45,458 nucleotides of DNA. It comes from a bacterium (lineage in GTDB: Bacteria; Bacteroidota; Bacteroidia; Chitinophagales; Chitinophagaceae). The translations under genes and the position numbers were made by a program. Under the pieces are notes generated by a model. That model was not told the origin of the DNA and did not search any database. It saw nothing but the letters and a program-made list of their open reading frames with translations. The stretch lies in assembly GCA_027364635.1 (NCBI GenBank), contig DAHXOZ010000006.1:1-45458 (forward strand), written 5' to 3'. Positions 19,350 through 28,173 of the stretch are shown piece by piece. Numbering within the stretch: position 1 is the stretch's first letter; the number at the start of each line of letters is the position of its first letter.

Positions 19350-20303
19350 TCATAAAGGCTTCTTCAAAACTACCCGTAAAAGTGCACCCTTTCCAAATTT
19401 TTGCAAAATAATATCCAGCATGGTAAAAACAGACAGCGAAACAGTAGATTTAAGTGTAAAGCGATTTATGATCCAGTTTGGCGCCTTAATGTCAACCAAC
19501 CAATTATGAATTGAATAAACCCAATTCACAGGGCTAACCTGGGTTTCTAAAACTTCAATGTCAAAATTAGTTTTGGCTGCAAGTTTGGCTAAAGAATTTT
19601 TATTAAATAAATTCCAATGTCGTGGAAAATGATAGCCCCCCCAATAGCGTCTTTTGAAAAAGCGGAAATCCAGGGAATCAGTGTTATCCGTAACGATCAA
19701 CAATTTCCCTCCAGGTTTCAAAAGCCTGCTAATTCCCTGTAAAACTTTATTTGGATTTTCAACGTGCTCAATGGTTTGGATAATAAATGCTCCATCATAG
19801 CTGTTTTCAGGTAGGTCAATAGATTCAACACTTCCACGATAAACAATCAAGCCTGATTCTTGTGCTTTTGCGACAGCCCGTTCATCCATGTCAATACCTT
19901 CAGGTACCCAGGATTTTTTTCCGTATTGACGTAATAATTTTAAATGAAAACCATCGCCACATCCTACATCCAAAATCCTGGCATCGTCAGCCAACCCTTT
20001 AAAGCTTTTTAGTAGTCGTTGAGCCTCAAGACGTGACCTGATTTTATGAACGATACCATAGTCTTTTTCGGAAAAATTAAAAGCATGATAGCTCGCAGGG
20101 TAAATTTTTTTAAATTCTGAAACCTTGGGACGCGGGTTTAAATAAACTAATCCGCATGAATTACACCTCATTGCCACAAAAGTATCTTCACTCGTATGGT
20201 ATTCAAAATCTTTGCCCTCACCAACGATTTCAGCATTATCTGATTCACAAACGCAACATTTAACTTGAATTAAGTCAAGTAGTTTATTTTGTAGATTTTC
20301 CAT
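19350..20303 (-). CDS. Class I SAM methyltransferase with N-terminal Cys-rich zinc-ribbon-like segment
   Basis: 317 aa; CCVCESDNAEIVGEG...MRCNSCGLVYLNPRP; RILDVGCGDGFHLKLLRQYG. Confidence 0.85.
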   Translation of the reverse strand: MENLQNKLLDLIQVKCCVCESDNAEIVGEGKDFEYHTSEDTFVAMRCNSCGLVYLNPRPKVSEFKKIYPASYHAFNFSEKDYGIVHKIRSRLEAQRLLKSFKGLADDARILDVGCGDGFHLKLLRQYGKKSWVPEGIDMDERAVAKAQESGLIVYRGSVESIDLPENSYDGAFIIQTIEHVENPNKVLQGISRLLKPGGKLLIVTDNTDSLDFRFFKRRYWGGYHFPRHWNLFNKNSLAKLAAKTNFDIEVLETQVSPVNWVYSIHNWLVDIKAPNWIINRFTLKSTVSLSVFTMLDIILQKFGKGALLRVVLKKPL

Positions 20304-20465
20304 TTTTTAATTTTAGCAGTTAATTTTCTTTAAATATAAACCAATAAATAAAGCGTATTATCAAAGAATGCGTTTTTGTTTGCAGGAAACGGTTTGTTTT
20401 TCATTTATATTTTCCCAGATGAAACAATTAATTTACTTAATAAACCCAGATAATTACAAATGTGA

Positions 20466-21281
20466 TCAGGTTATTGATCTTCTGAAAACAAAATACAATC
20501 CAACTAAAATAAAAGGTATGCTTAAAATTTGACCCATATTAATTGGTAGTGCATTTTCAAATACTTCCTGGTTTTCTTTTAAAAATTCAATTATAAATCG
20601 AACAGAAAAAACAAGAATCAGAAACAGGCCAAATAAAAATCCTCTTTTTTGCTGTGTGCCTCTTTTTTTATAAATATTCCATAGAATAACAAAGATAAAG
20701 AGATAGCAGAGCGCTTCATAAATTTGTGTAGGATGGCGTGGAATAAAATCAACCCTTTCAAAAATAAAAGCCCAAATAATATTCGTGGGTTTGCCAATTA
20801 TTTCTGAATTAAAAAGATTGCCCACACGAATAAAGAAACCTGAAAGAGCAACAACAATTACCAACCTGTCTATCACCCACAAAAATGGTTGTTTGTATTT
20901 TTTGCAATACCATGCTAATGCAATAAGAATTCCAATGGCTCCTCCATGGCTTGCGAGGCCTTGATAACCTGTCCATTCAAATTTTCCCTGTTGTATGCTA
21001 AAAGGTAAAATAATTTCAAGCAAGTGATTTTTATAATAACCAAATTCATAAAAGAAACCCTGTCCTAATCTTGCACCAATCAATGTTCCCAAAATAATAA
21101 AAATGACAAGTTTATCTACGAGATGAATTGATACACTTTCCCGCTTATATATTTTTGACAATATCAGATAACTGAAAAAGAATGCGGCTGCAAACATTAA
21201 GGAATAATACCTGATTGCAAACCCTCCGATACGAAAGATTTCAGGATTGATATTCCAATGAATGTTTAAGAAAGATTGCAT
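20466..21281 (-). CDS. lgt: Prolipoprotein diacylglyceryl transferase
   Basis: 271 aa; IIGKPTNIIWAFIFERVDFIPRHPTQIYEALCYL...RGFLFGLFLILVFSVRFIIEFLKENQE, typical Lgt. Confidence 0.93.
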   Translation of the reverse strand: MQSFLNIHWNINPEIFRIGGFAIRYYSLMFAAAFFFSYLILSKIYKRESVSIHLVDKLVIFIILGTLIGARLGQGFFYEFGYYKNHLLEIILPFSIQQGKFEWTGYQGLASHGGAIGILIALAWYCKKYKQPFLWVIDRLVIVVALSGFFIRVGNLFNSEIIGKPTNIIWAFIFERVDFIPRHPTQIYEALCYLFIFVILWNIYKKRGTQQKRGFLFGLFLILVFSVRFIIEFLKENQEVFENALPINMGQILSIPFILVGLYFVFRRSIT

Positions 21282-21340
21282 GATTGCTTTTCTAATTATC
21301 TTTTTCTTAGATCTTTTCCTATTCTATCTTTTAAAACAAA

Positions 21341-21850
21341 TTATTTATTCAGTTCCTTTAATTTAGCTTTCATCATTTTTATTTCTTCCTGCTGGCTTGA
21401 AATAATTTCCTGCTGTAATTTTTTAATTTCAGGGTCTTGCGATTTTGATTGTTCACTCATCAGGATGGCTGCGGCATGATGCGGAATCATCCCTCTCAAA
21501 AATTGCCTGTCAGTAACGCCTGTTTGATATTGAATCAATAAAAAAAATGCAATTAATGCCGCAGAACTTATAGAAATAAGAACAGCATTCAGTTTTTTAT
21601 TCATATACATTTTCCCCATCAAGGCCAATTCAATTATCATCATAGGCATGGTCATTAAGCCTGCCATGTAAAATTGATTGATATTCGGATAGACGTTCGA
21701 CAGGCTGTTTGCCATTGAGTACATTAGAATGTACATTGAAATAAAAGACAGCACCAGCATGATGAATAATTTTCTGTATGTATTGTTGTTGCTCTTCATA
21801 TCCTTCATGCCATTCATCTTTTGCATATTTTTTTGATGATTATTTTCCAT
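21341..21850 (-). CDS. DUF305-containing membrane protein
   Basis: Start reassigned to ATG at 21850 (MENNHQKNMQKMNGMKDM...); GVTDRQFLRGMIPHHAAAILMSEQSKSQDPEIKKLQQEIISSQQEEI. Confidence 0.85.
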   Translation of the reverse strand: MENNHQKNMQKMNGMKDMKSNNNTYRKLFIMLVLSFISMYILMYSMANSLSNVYPNINQFYMAGLMTMPMMIIELALMGKMYMNKKLNAVLISISSAALIAFFLLIQYQTGVTDRQFLRGMIPHHAAAILMSEQSKSQDPEIKKLQQEIISSQQEEIKMMKAKLKELNK

Positions 21851-21920
21851 AAATATTTTTTTAGTAAAGAAATAAAAGGAAGAATGCAGATAAATTTTAC
21901 CTGCATTCTTTAAAAAAAAT

Positions 21921-22250
21921 TTACGCCATAGCCCTGCATGCTTCCGCGCATTTTTTACATGCTTCAGCACATTCTTTACAATGCTCTGTTTTATGCATTG
22001 CACATTCTGCTGCACAAGCATCGCAAATGTCTGCACAAATTTTACAGATGTCTTTTGCCTTGTTGCTCCCAATGCTCATGAGTTGCGCTGATGCATAACA
22101 GATTGCAGCGCATTCCATGTCTAACTGAATACATTTTGCCATCATTTTTACGTCATCTTCCTGCAAGCAGACAGATGCACAATGATTACAGATTGCTGCA
22201 CATTTTAAACATGCCTCAATACAACTTTTGTACGTGTGATAACCGGTCAT
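21921..22250 (-). CDS. Four-helix bundle copper-binding protein (Csp-like/DUF326)
   Basis: 109 aa; repeated Cys pairs (CIEACLKCAAICNHCASVC...CKECAEACKKCAEACRAMA). Confidence 0.9.
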   Translation of the reverse strand: MTGYHTYKSCIEACLKCAAICNHCASVCLQEDDVKMMAKCIQLDMECAAICYASAQLMSIGSNKAKDICKICADICDACAAECAMHKTEHCKECAEACKKCAEACRAMA

Positions 22251-22346
22251 AATCGTTGATTTTATTTTGTTATGAAACTTGATTTATCGTTTATTTGTTT
22301 ATTTACTGCTTAATTGATTTCCTCATACCTGAAACCTCATATCTAT

Positions 22347-24938
22347 TTAATAGGTCAAAACAACGCCCGCACCCAAGCCCATATCACTATCAAGATGAGT
22401 AGATAACGCAAGCCATTTGGTGGTGATGTATCTAAATCCTGCTGTATATTCTTTATCAGTATTTACCCTAAAATTGAAACGTAGCCGTTTAGATATACCT
22501 ATATCTTCGCGGCTTAATTGAAAACGTAACTTTCCTTCACTATCAATAGAGCCATCGGCTATTACCAACATCGGCAGCGTGTATTCAACACCCACATGAA
22601 CCACCTGCCTGAAATTTTTTGTATTGGTTTGACCAAACAAATTTTTCCTGGGTGCAAGTAATTGCCCAAAAATATTTTTTTCACCCGGTATCAATGTTCG
22701 TTTACGAAAATCCCAACCTACATAAGGGAATAGCCATTGCATTACACCCAAATACCTTCCCAAATGGCTTTCACTCTCATAACCCATTTCTTTATTTAAA
22801 CCTATGCGCCATTCAGTTTGTAACCGGTAACGTGTATTAGCTAACATGGCTTCTCCATCGCTGCCATTACTTTCCAATCCTATTTGTGCCATCGGGTGCA
22901 GCATTTTGTCATCCCTTTTAAATTTCCGCCATGCTTGTGCGGGATTAGGAAATTCCGGATTCGGTGGCGAATTTTCATAACTGAAAACTCTTCCCATTCC
23001 ACTCATCATGTGATACAAAATATGACAATGAAAAAACCAATCGCCGCTTTCTGTTGCAGCAAATTCCAATGTATCTGTTTCCATCGGCATAATGTCCACT
23101 ACCGATTTTAATGGCGAATATTCTCCCTGATCATTTATCAATCTAAAAAAATGCCCATGCAAATGCATTGGGTGGCGCATCATAGTATTATTGAATAAAA
23201 TGATTTTTACATTTTCACCTTTTTTTATTAATATCTTATCAGATTCAGAAACGGTTTTGTTGTTGATGGTCCATACATAGCGGTTCATGTTTCCGGTAAG
23301 ATTAAATCGCAAAACCTTTGTTGGCCCATCACGTAAAGTAGTTTTTACGGGTGAACGCAACATGCCGTAATTCAGCGTTACAATGTCGGAACTATTGCCC
23401 ATGTCCATTCCGGCCATGCCATCTTCTTTAATAATGGAACCTGTGGTATCTTTCTTATTTGTATCATTCATCTCCATCCCCGGCATTTCACTTTTATTGT
23501 CATGGCTTTTGCCATCTTCATAACCAGTTATTTCAGGATACATCACATTGTTCATATCCATTGTTTGATTGGTCATGTCCATGCCTTCCATTGGTTTCAT
23601 ATCGCCATTCATTTTCATCATATCGTTCATCATTTTCATACCGGCGAAATATTTTAAAGTTGGTAATGTAGGGGCAGGCATTTTCATGCCGCTGCCCAGC
23701 CAGAGTGAACTATGGCCTGTTCTATCTTCTGAGGTAGCGCGAAATTCATAACTCATATTTTCAGGAATGGTTACAATTACATCGTAAGTTTCTGAAACAC
23801 CTACAATAAGCCTGTCAACCTCCACCGGAACTACATCCTGTCCATCGTTAGCAACAACCGTTAATTTACCACCCGCAAATTGCAGCCAGAAATAGGTAGA
23901 AGATGAACCATTGACAACACGAAGCCTTACTTTATCGCCTGCTTTAAATTGCGGTTGCTCATTCACAGGTCTTCCATTATTCAAAAACCTGTCATAAGCC
24001 ACATCGCTCACATCCATTGCCAGCATTCGTTTCCATTCGTTATTTATTTTGGTTTTAAAATGTCCGGTTCGGATGGCTTCAGCATAACTTTGTGTCGTTC
24101 CTTTTCTTATGGCATACCAATCAGTCGCATTATGCAAACGGCGATTTACTTCACCAGGTTTTTCATCTGTCCAATCGCTGAGTACCATGGTATATTCTTT
24201 CATCGGCGCTTCATCTCTTTTATGAAATACTAATGCTCCATACATGCCACTTTGTTCCTGTAATCCGGTATGGCTGTGATACCAATAAGTTCCGTTTTGG
24301 ACGATAGGGAATCTGAACAAATGCGTTTTCCCTGCTTCAATAGGTTGTGTAGTTAAATAGGGAACGCCATCAAAACGGTTGGGTAAAATAACACCGTGCC
24401 AATGAATCATGGTTTCTTCATTCATCATATTATGCACATAAATTTCTGCTGTATCGCCTTCAGTGAAATATAAGGTGGGCGCAGGAATGGTACCATTTAT
24501 GGCAATAGCATGTTTGGATTTTCCGGTAAAATTCACCGTGCTATCTTTTACATATAAATCATAACGTACAGTTTTAGGCGGCACATTGTTTACAATAACT
24601 GGCGTTGGTTTCTCCTGCGATTTTCCCATAGGCGATTTTCCCATAGGCATATCGTCCATTTTTTTCATCGGCATGGTATCCATCATATTTCCGGGCATTT
24701 TCATATTGCCCATATCCATTGGTTTTTCTTTGGATGAATCTTCGGCCATTTTCATTTCACTCATCATTTTCATTGCAGGCTTTTTCTTAGCTTTTGGCTT
24801 GGCAACAACTTTAGTTTTCTTCTTAGGCTGAACCTTTGTTTTGTTTTCTTTTTTAGACATATCCATACCCTTCATTTCCTGCGCCGATGCAAAAGAATAA
24901 AGAGAGAAAAGGAATGCTATTAGAATAATTTTTTTCAT
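22347..24938 (-). CDS. copA: Multicopper oxidase (CopA/PcoA-like) with Met-rich insert and beta-barrel-like C-terminal domain
   Basis: Start reassigned to MKKIILIAFLFSLYSFASAQ at 24938; HWHGVILPN, WYHSHTG, HPMHLHGHFF, HCHILYHMMSGM; C-terminal about 170 aa ends LGAGVVLTY. Confidence 0.92.
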   Translation of the reverse strand: MKKIILIAFLFSLYSFASAQEMKGMDMSKKENKTKVQPKKKTKVVAKPKAKKKPAMKMMSEMKMAEDSSKEKPMDMGNMKMPGNMMDTMPMKKMDDMPMGKSPMGKSQEKPTPVIVNNVPPKTVRYDLYVKDSTVNFTGKSKHAIAINGTIPAPTLYFTEGDTAEIYVHNMMNEETMIHWHGVILPNRFDGVPYLTTQPIEAGKTHLFRFPIVQNGTYWYHSHTGLQEQSGMYGALVFHKRDEAPMKEYTMVLSDWTDEKPGEVNRRLHNATDWYAIRKGTTQSYAEAIRTGHFKTKINNEWKRMLAMDVSDVAYDRFLNNGRPVNEQPQFKAGDKVRLRVVNGSSSTYFWLQFAGGKLTVVANDGQDVVPVEVDRLIVGVSETYDVIVTIPENMSYEFRATSEDRTGHSSLWLGSGMKMPAPTLPTLKYFAGMKMMNDMMKMNGDMKPMEGMDMTNQTMDMNNVMYPEITGYEDGKSHDNKSEMPGMEMNDTNKKDTTGSIIKEDGMAGMDMGNSSDIVTLNYGMLRSPVKTTLRDGPTKVLRFNLTGNMNRYVWTINNKTVSESDKILIKKGENVKIILFNNTMMRHPMHLHGHFFRLINDQGEYSPLKSVVDIMPMETDTLEFAATESGDWFFHCHILYHMMSGMGRVFSYENSPPNPEFPNPAQAWRKFKRDDKMLHPMAQIGLESNGSDGEAMLANTRYRLQTEWRIGLNKEMGYESESHLGRYLGVMQWLFPYVGWDFRKRTLIPGEKNIFGQLLAPRKNLFGQTNTKNFRQVVHVGVEYTLPMLVIADGSIDSEGKLRFQLSREDIGISKRLRFNFRVNTDKEYTAGFRYITTKWLALSTHLDSDMGLGAGVVLTY

Positions 24939-25022
24939 GTGTTTATTTTTATTGACAACATTTTTTCTTGTGAACAAAAACTGTTCTAAGAATTTTAAGT
25001 ATCACTTTTTTAAAAATTTTCA

Positions 25023-25490
25023 TTATGGATTTATTTTGTCAAGGCTATCTTTTGCATTCTGTGCCCAATCAATGATTAATGATTTTTCTTCTTTTGAGAG
25101 CCTTGCGTTTTTATGTATGATTGTATAAGAATACAGCGGCATTTCGCCATCTTTTATCTGGCTTGCTATTGCTTTCAATTTGCTTTGCTGCTTTCTGGCT
25201 GGATAAGATCCAAAGTCGCTAAAATTGAGATCCTTTTTTCCATGTTTAATATGATTTGCCAACATCCATGCAGCAGGCTGCACATAATTGTACCAGGGAT
25301 AATTGGTATTGTTGCTGTGGCAATCGTAACAGGCTGTTCGCAAAATATTTTGAACATTTTCGGGAACAGAAACTATTTTGGAAATATCAGTCGGTAAAAC
25401 CTGCCCGTTTGTGTTCCGGGCAGGTTGTATAAACTGAATCGCAATAAATACGATTAAAAAAACCAACAATATTTTTTTCAAAATACTCAT
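25023..25490 (-). CDS. Haem-binding domain protein (CxxCH)
   Basis: 155 aa; ACYDCHSNNTNYPWYNYVQPAAWMLANHIKHGKKDLNFSDF. Confidence 0.85.
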   Translation of the reverse strand: MSILKKILLVFLIVFIAIQFIQPARNTNGQVLPTDISKIVSVPENVQNILRTACYDCHSNNTNYPWYNYVQPAAWMLANHIKHGKKDLNFSDFGSYPARKQQSKLKAIASQIKDGEMPLYSYTIIHKNARLSKEEKSLIIDWAQNAKDSLDKINP

Positions 25491-25495
25491 GTTTC

Positions 25496-26062
25496 CTATT
25501 TTAAAGTTTCTTTTATCGCTCCACAGGTATCCATTTTTTTACCCAAATAAGGGTTTTTGATTTCCTTCATTTCACTAAGCCAGGTAGCTTTCCCATTATC
25601 ATACATTGGGCATGAATCCAGATACATTGTTTTATCTGTACCCACAGATTTTACCAGGTCGTACATGTCTTTACTAAGCATTTCAAAGTGTTCGCGCTGA
25701 TGGTCAATTTTGTCTCCGTTTTCATTAATGTGTTCGCTGTTTTCTTTTATATCACCAACCAAGCCAAGAAACACTTTTTTTTGTTCAGGTGTTAATGAGG
25801 AATTATCAAATTTTGATACGGCATCCAGAATTTCCTGGCCGTTTTTTGCTGCATCGCTGCTATTATCTGCTGCCAGAGAATTTTTTAAGTTTATGTAACC
25901 TGTTAAAATAGCATCTGCTGGTTTTGCATCGCTTACCATTACTGGTGCTGTAGCAGAAATTTGTGTGCTATCTGTAGCGCTTGCTTTGTTGTTATCAGTA
26001 GAATTGCAAGCTGTAAAACTAAGCGCTAAAATTGCGGCGCTAATAGCCATTATTGTTTTCAT
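25496..26062 (-). CDS. DUF3347 lipoprotein (paralogue 1)
   Basis: 188 aa; lipobox LSFTACNS; CPMYDNGKATWLSEMKEIKNPYLGKKMDTCGAIKETLK. Confidence 0.85.
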   Translation of the reverse strand: MKTIMAISAAILALSFTACNSTDNNKASATDSTQISATAPVMVSDAKPADAILTGYINLKNSLAADNSSDAAKNGQEILDAVSKFDNSSLTPEQKKVFLGLVGDIKENSEHINENGDKIDHQREHFEMLSKDMYDLVKSVGTDKTMYLDSCPMYDNGKATWLSEMKEIKNPYLGKKMDTCGAIKETLK

Positions 26063-26153
26063 TTTGTATTGTTTGAAATTGTTTAAAATAATAAAAAGTT
26101 ATTCCGATAAGTTATTTCAAAGAAAATATGCTTACCAGTTTAAGGTTAATAAT

Positions 26154-26726
26154 TTATTGAATAGTTTCCGTTGTTTTTCCACAAGTAAGCATCTCCGAGC
26201 CGAAATATGGATTTTTGATTTCTTTAGTTTCACTTAGCCATACTGCCCCCTTATTATCATTATACATCGGACAATAATTAGCATATACACGTTCACCTGC
26301 GGCAAATTTTTTTACCATGTCATACATATCTTTACTAAGCATATCAAAATGTTCACGCTGGTGTTTAATATTACCTGCATTCATTCCAATGTGTTCAGCA
26401 TGTTCTTTTGCATCTTCTGCTATATCTTCAAACGCTTTCTTTTCTTCATCTCTTAATATAGTTTTATCAAAATCATTCAATGCCTTTAGCATCTCATTTC
26501 CTGCGTTAGCGGCGCCTTTATCATCATCATTGACAAATGCGTTTTTCATTTGCAGGTATATTTGTAAAAGGCCGTTTACAGGTGAAGTAAAAGCTGAAAC
26601 CTTTTGTACAGCGTATTCCGGCGAACTATCATTCATTTTATTTGATTGCTCAGATTGATTGCTGCTGTTATTACAGGCAGATAGTGTGATTGCACCAATG
26701 GTAATAACAAAAAAAATATATTTCAT
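26154..26726 (-). CDS. DUF3347 lipoprotein (paralogue 2)
   Basis: 190 aa; lipobox ITLSACNN; CPMYNDNKGAVWLSETKEIKNPYFGSEMLTCGKTTETIQ. Confidence 0.85.
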   Translation of the reverse strand: MKYIFFVITIGAITLSACNNSSNQSEQSNKMNDSSPEYAVQKVSAFTSPVNGLLQIYLQMKNAFVNDDDKGAANAGNEMLKALNDFDKTILRDEEKKAFEDIAEDAKEHAEHIGMNAGNIKHQREHFDMLSKDMYDMVKKFAAGERVYANYCPMYNDNKGAVWLSETKEIKNPYFGSEMLTCGKTTETIQ

Positions 26727-26759
26727 TTTTAAGTTTTAAAATGTAAGCTATTTATGAGT

Positions 26760-27236
26760 TTACTGTATTGTCTCAGTCACTTTACCACAGGTAAGCATTG
26801 CATTTCCGAAATACGGGTTTTTTATTGTTTTACTGCTGCTAAGCCATGTAGCTTTTTTCATAGGGCAATACACATAATAAACCGGTTCGGAATTGAGTTT
26901 CACTTCTTTTGCCAGTTCAAACATATTTGCAGAAAATGTAGAGAAAGCTGCCCGTTGTTTTTTTAAATCCTTGCTTTCAGAAATTTTACTGGCATCTTTT
27001 AGCAACGCTTCTTTGTACGATTCGTGAATAATTTCAGAACTGATGCTATTAAGTGTTTTTACAAATTTTTCTGCATTAGTTGCCGCGTTATTTGCATCGC
27101 CGCTTACTAAAGCATCTTTTATGTTGTAATAAGAAGTGAGTAATTCTGAGGGTTTGGGGGTCGAAGTGTTTTGAGCAAAACTTTGTTGCACAAATGCTGT
27201 TGCACAGATGGCAACTATTAAAAGAATCTTTTTCAT
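26760..27236 (-). CDS. DUF3347 secreted protein (paralogue 3)
   Basis: Start reassigned to MKKILLIVAICATAFVQQSFAQ at 27236; CPMKKATWLSSSKTIKNPYFGNAMLTCGKVTETIQ. Confidence 0.85.
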   Translation of the reverse strand: MKKILLIVAICATAFVQQSFAQNTSTPKPSELLTSYYNIKDALVSGDANNAATNAEKFVKTLNSISSEIIHESYKEALLKDASKISESKDLKKQRAAFSTFSANMFELAKEVKLNSEPVYYVYCPMKKATWLSSSKTIKNPYFGNAMLTCGKVTETIQ

Positions 27237-27316
27237 TTTATTTTGATTTAATGTTAATACAATAATTACAGGCATAGAAAGAAATCCATGCACGAGGGGC
27301 ATTGAAAAACATTAAA

Positions 27317-27766
27317 TCATATTTGAAAACTCTGTATGGCTATACGTATGTCCGGTATGGGGGGATGGTGTCGTCGGACAAAATATTTAATAGTTGAAAT
27401 TCTATTATTAGAAGATAGAAGATCAATATGGTAAAAAGAAGCAAGGAACGAAGTAAAAAATACCGGGCTGATTAAGCTAAAAGAAGTTGCAATATTCTTG
27501 TCAACCTGTTGAAATTTCATCACTTCATCATTGCAGCAATTGTCTTTGTCGTTATTTGTTTTTTGATGACTAACATCTGCTTCATCATGATGATGAGATT
27601 TATCGTGATGATGATTTTCCGTAGCTTCTATTGCACTTTCTTTATGATGATTTGAATTAAAACCCATGTTCATCCCAACCGCACAGGCAAATCCAATAAC
27701 AGTATTTAGTGAGAACACTATCAACAGGAAGGCTGCTTTAAATTGTATGGATTTATTTCTATTCAT
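27317..27766 (-). CDS. His-rich secreted/membrane-anchored protein with CC...PP layout (copy 2)
   Basis: 149 aa; paralogue of 18739-19218; ENHHHDKSHHHDEADVSH, DNCCND, KYFVRRHHPPIPDIRIAIQSFQI. Confidence 0.7.
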   Translation of the reverse strand: MNRNKSIQFKAAFLLIVFSLNTVIGFACAVGMNMGFNSNHHKESAIEATENHHHDKSHHHDEADVSHQKTNNDKDNCCNDEVMKFQQVDKNIATSFSLISPVFFTSFLASFYHIDLLSSNNRISTIKYFVRRHHPPIPDIRIAIQSFQI

Positions 27767-27868
27767 TTAATTGATGCAAAGTTCCATTTTAATTTGGATA
27801 AAGCTATTCTAAAGTCGATAATTTTGAACTATTATCAAAAATGTTGCCGTTTTTATAACACTTTTCTT

Positions 27869-28081
27869 TTAAACTAACTCTTCTGCTTTATAACCTGCTT
27901 TTTCAACCGCTTTTATAACGTCGTTCTCACTATTACTTTCTGTTAAGACTGTTAGAGTTTTTTTGGGATTCTGTGTGTCTACTTTCCAGTTATCTTCTCC
28001 AAAGGTTTCATTTAATACAGGGGTAACTTTCGTTATACATGAACCACACATGATGTTGGTTTTTACTTGAATCGTTTTCAT
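27869..28081 (-). CDS. Heavy-metal-associated (HMA) domain protein
   Basis: 70 aa from ATG at 28081: MKTIQVKTNIMCGSCITKVTPVLNETFGEDNWKVDT...; MCGSC metal-binding motif. Confidence 0.85.
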   Translation of the reverse strand: MKTIQVKTNIMCGSCITKVTPVLNETFGEDNWKVDTQNPKKTLTVLTESNSENDVIKAVEKAGYKAEELV

Positions 28082-28173
28082 TGCTTTAAAATATTTTTTA
28101 GGATGTAAAATTAATTTTAGCACGGATAATTTTGTTACATAATTAAAGGAAAAAGTTACAAGATTTTGTGTGC

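Noticed and set aside
21851-22072. N-terminal extension of the 243-aa ORF 21341-22072
   Set aside because: Overlaps the four-helix-bundle gene in another frame; the real start is most likely ATG 21850.
23459-23671. His/Ser-rich plus-strand ORFs opposite the multicopper oxidase
   Set aside because: Antisense of Met-rich (ATG) codons, which read as CAT (His) on the other strand; an artefact of composition.
24965-24992. Imperfect hairpin TTCTTGTGAACA/TGTTCTAAGAA
   Set aside because: Bulged stem with no T-tract on the minus strand; not strong enough to call a terminator.
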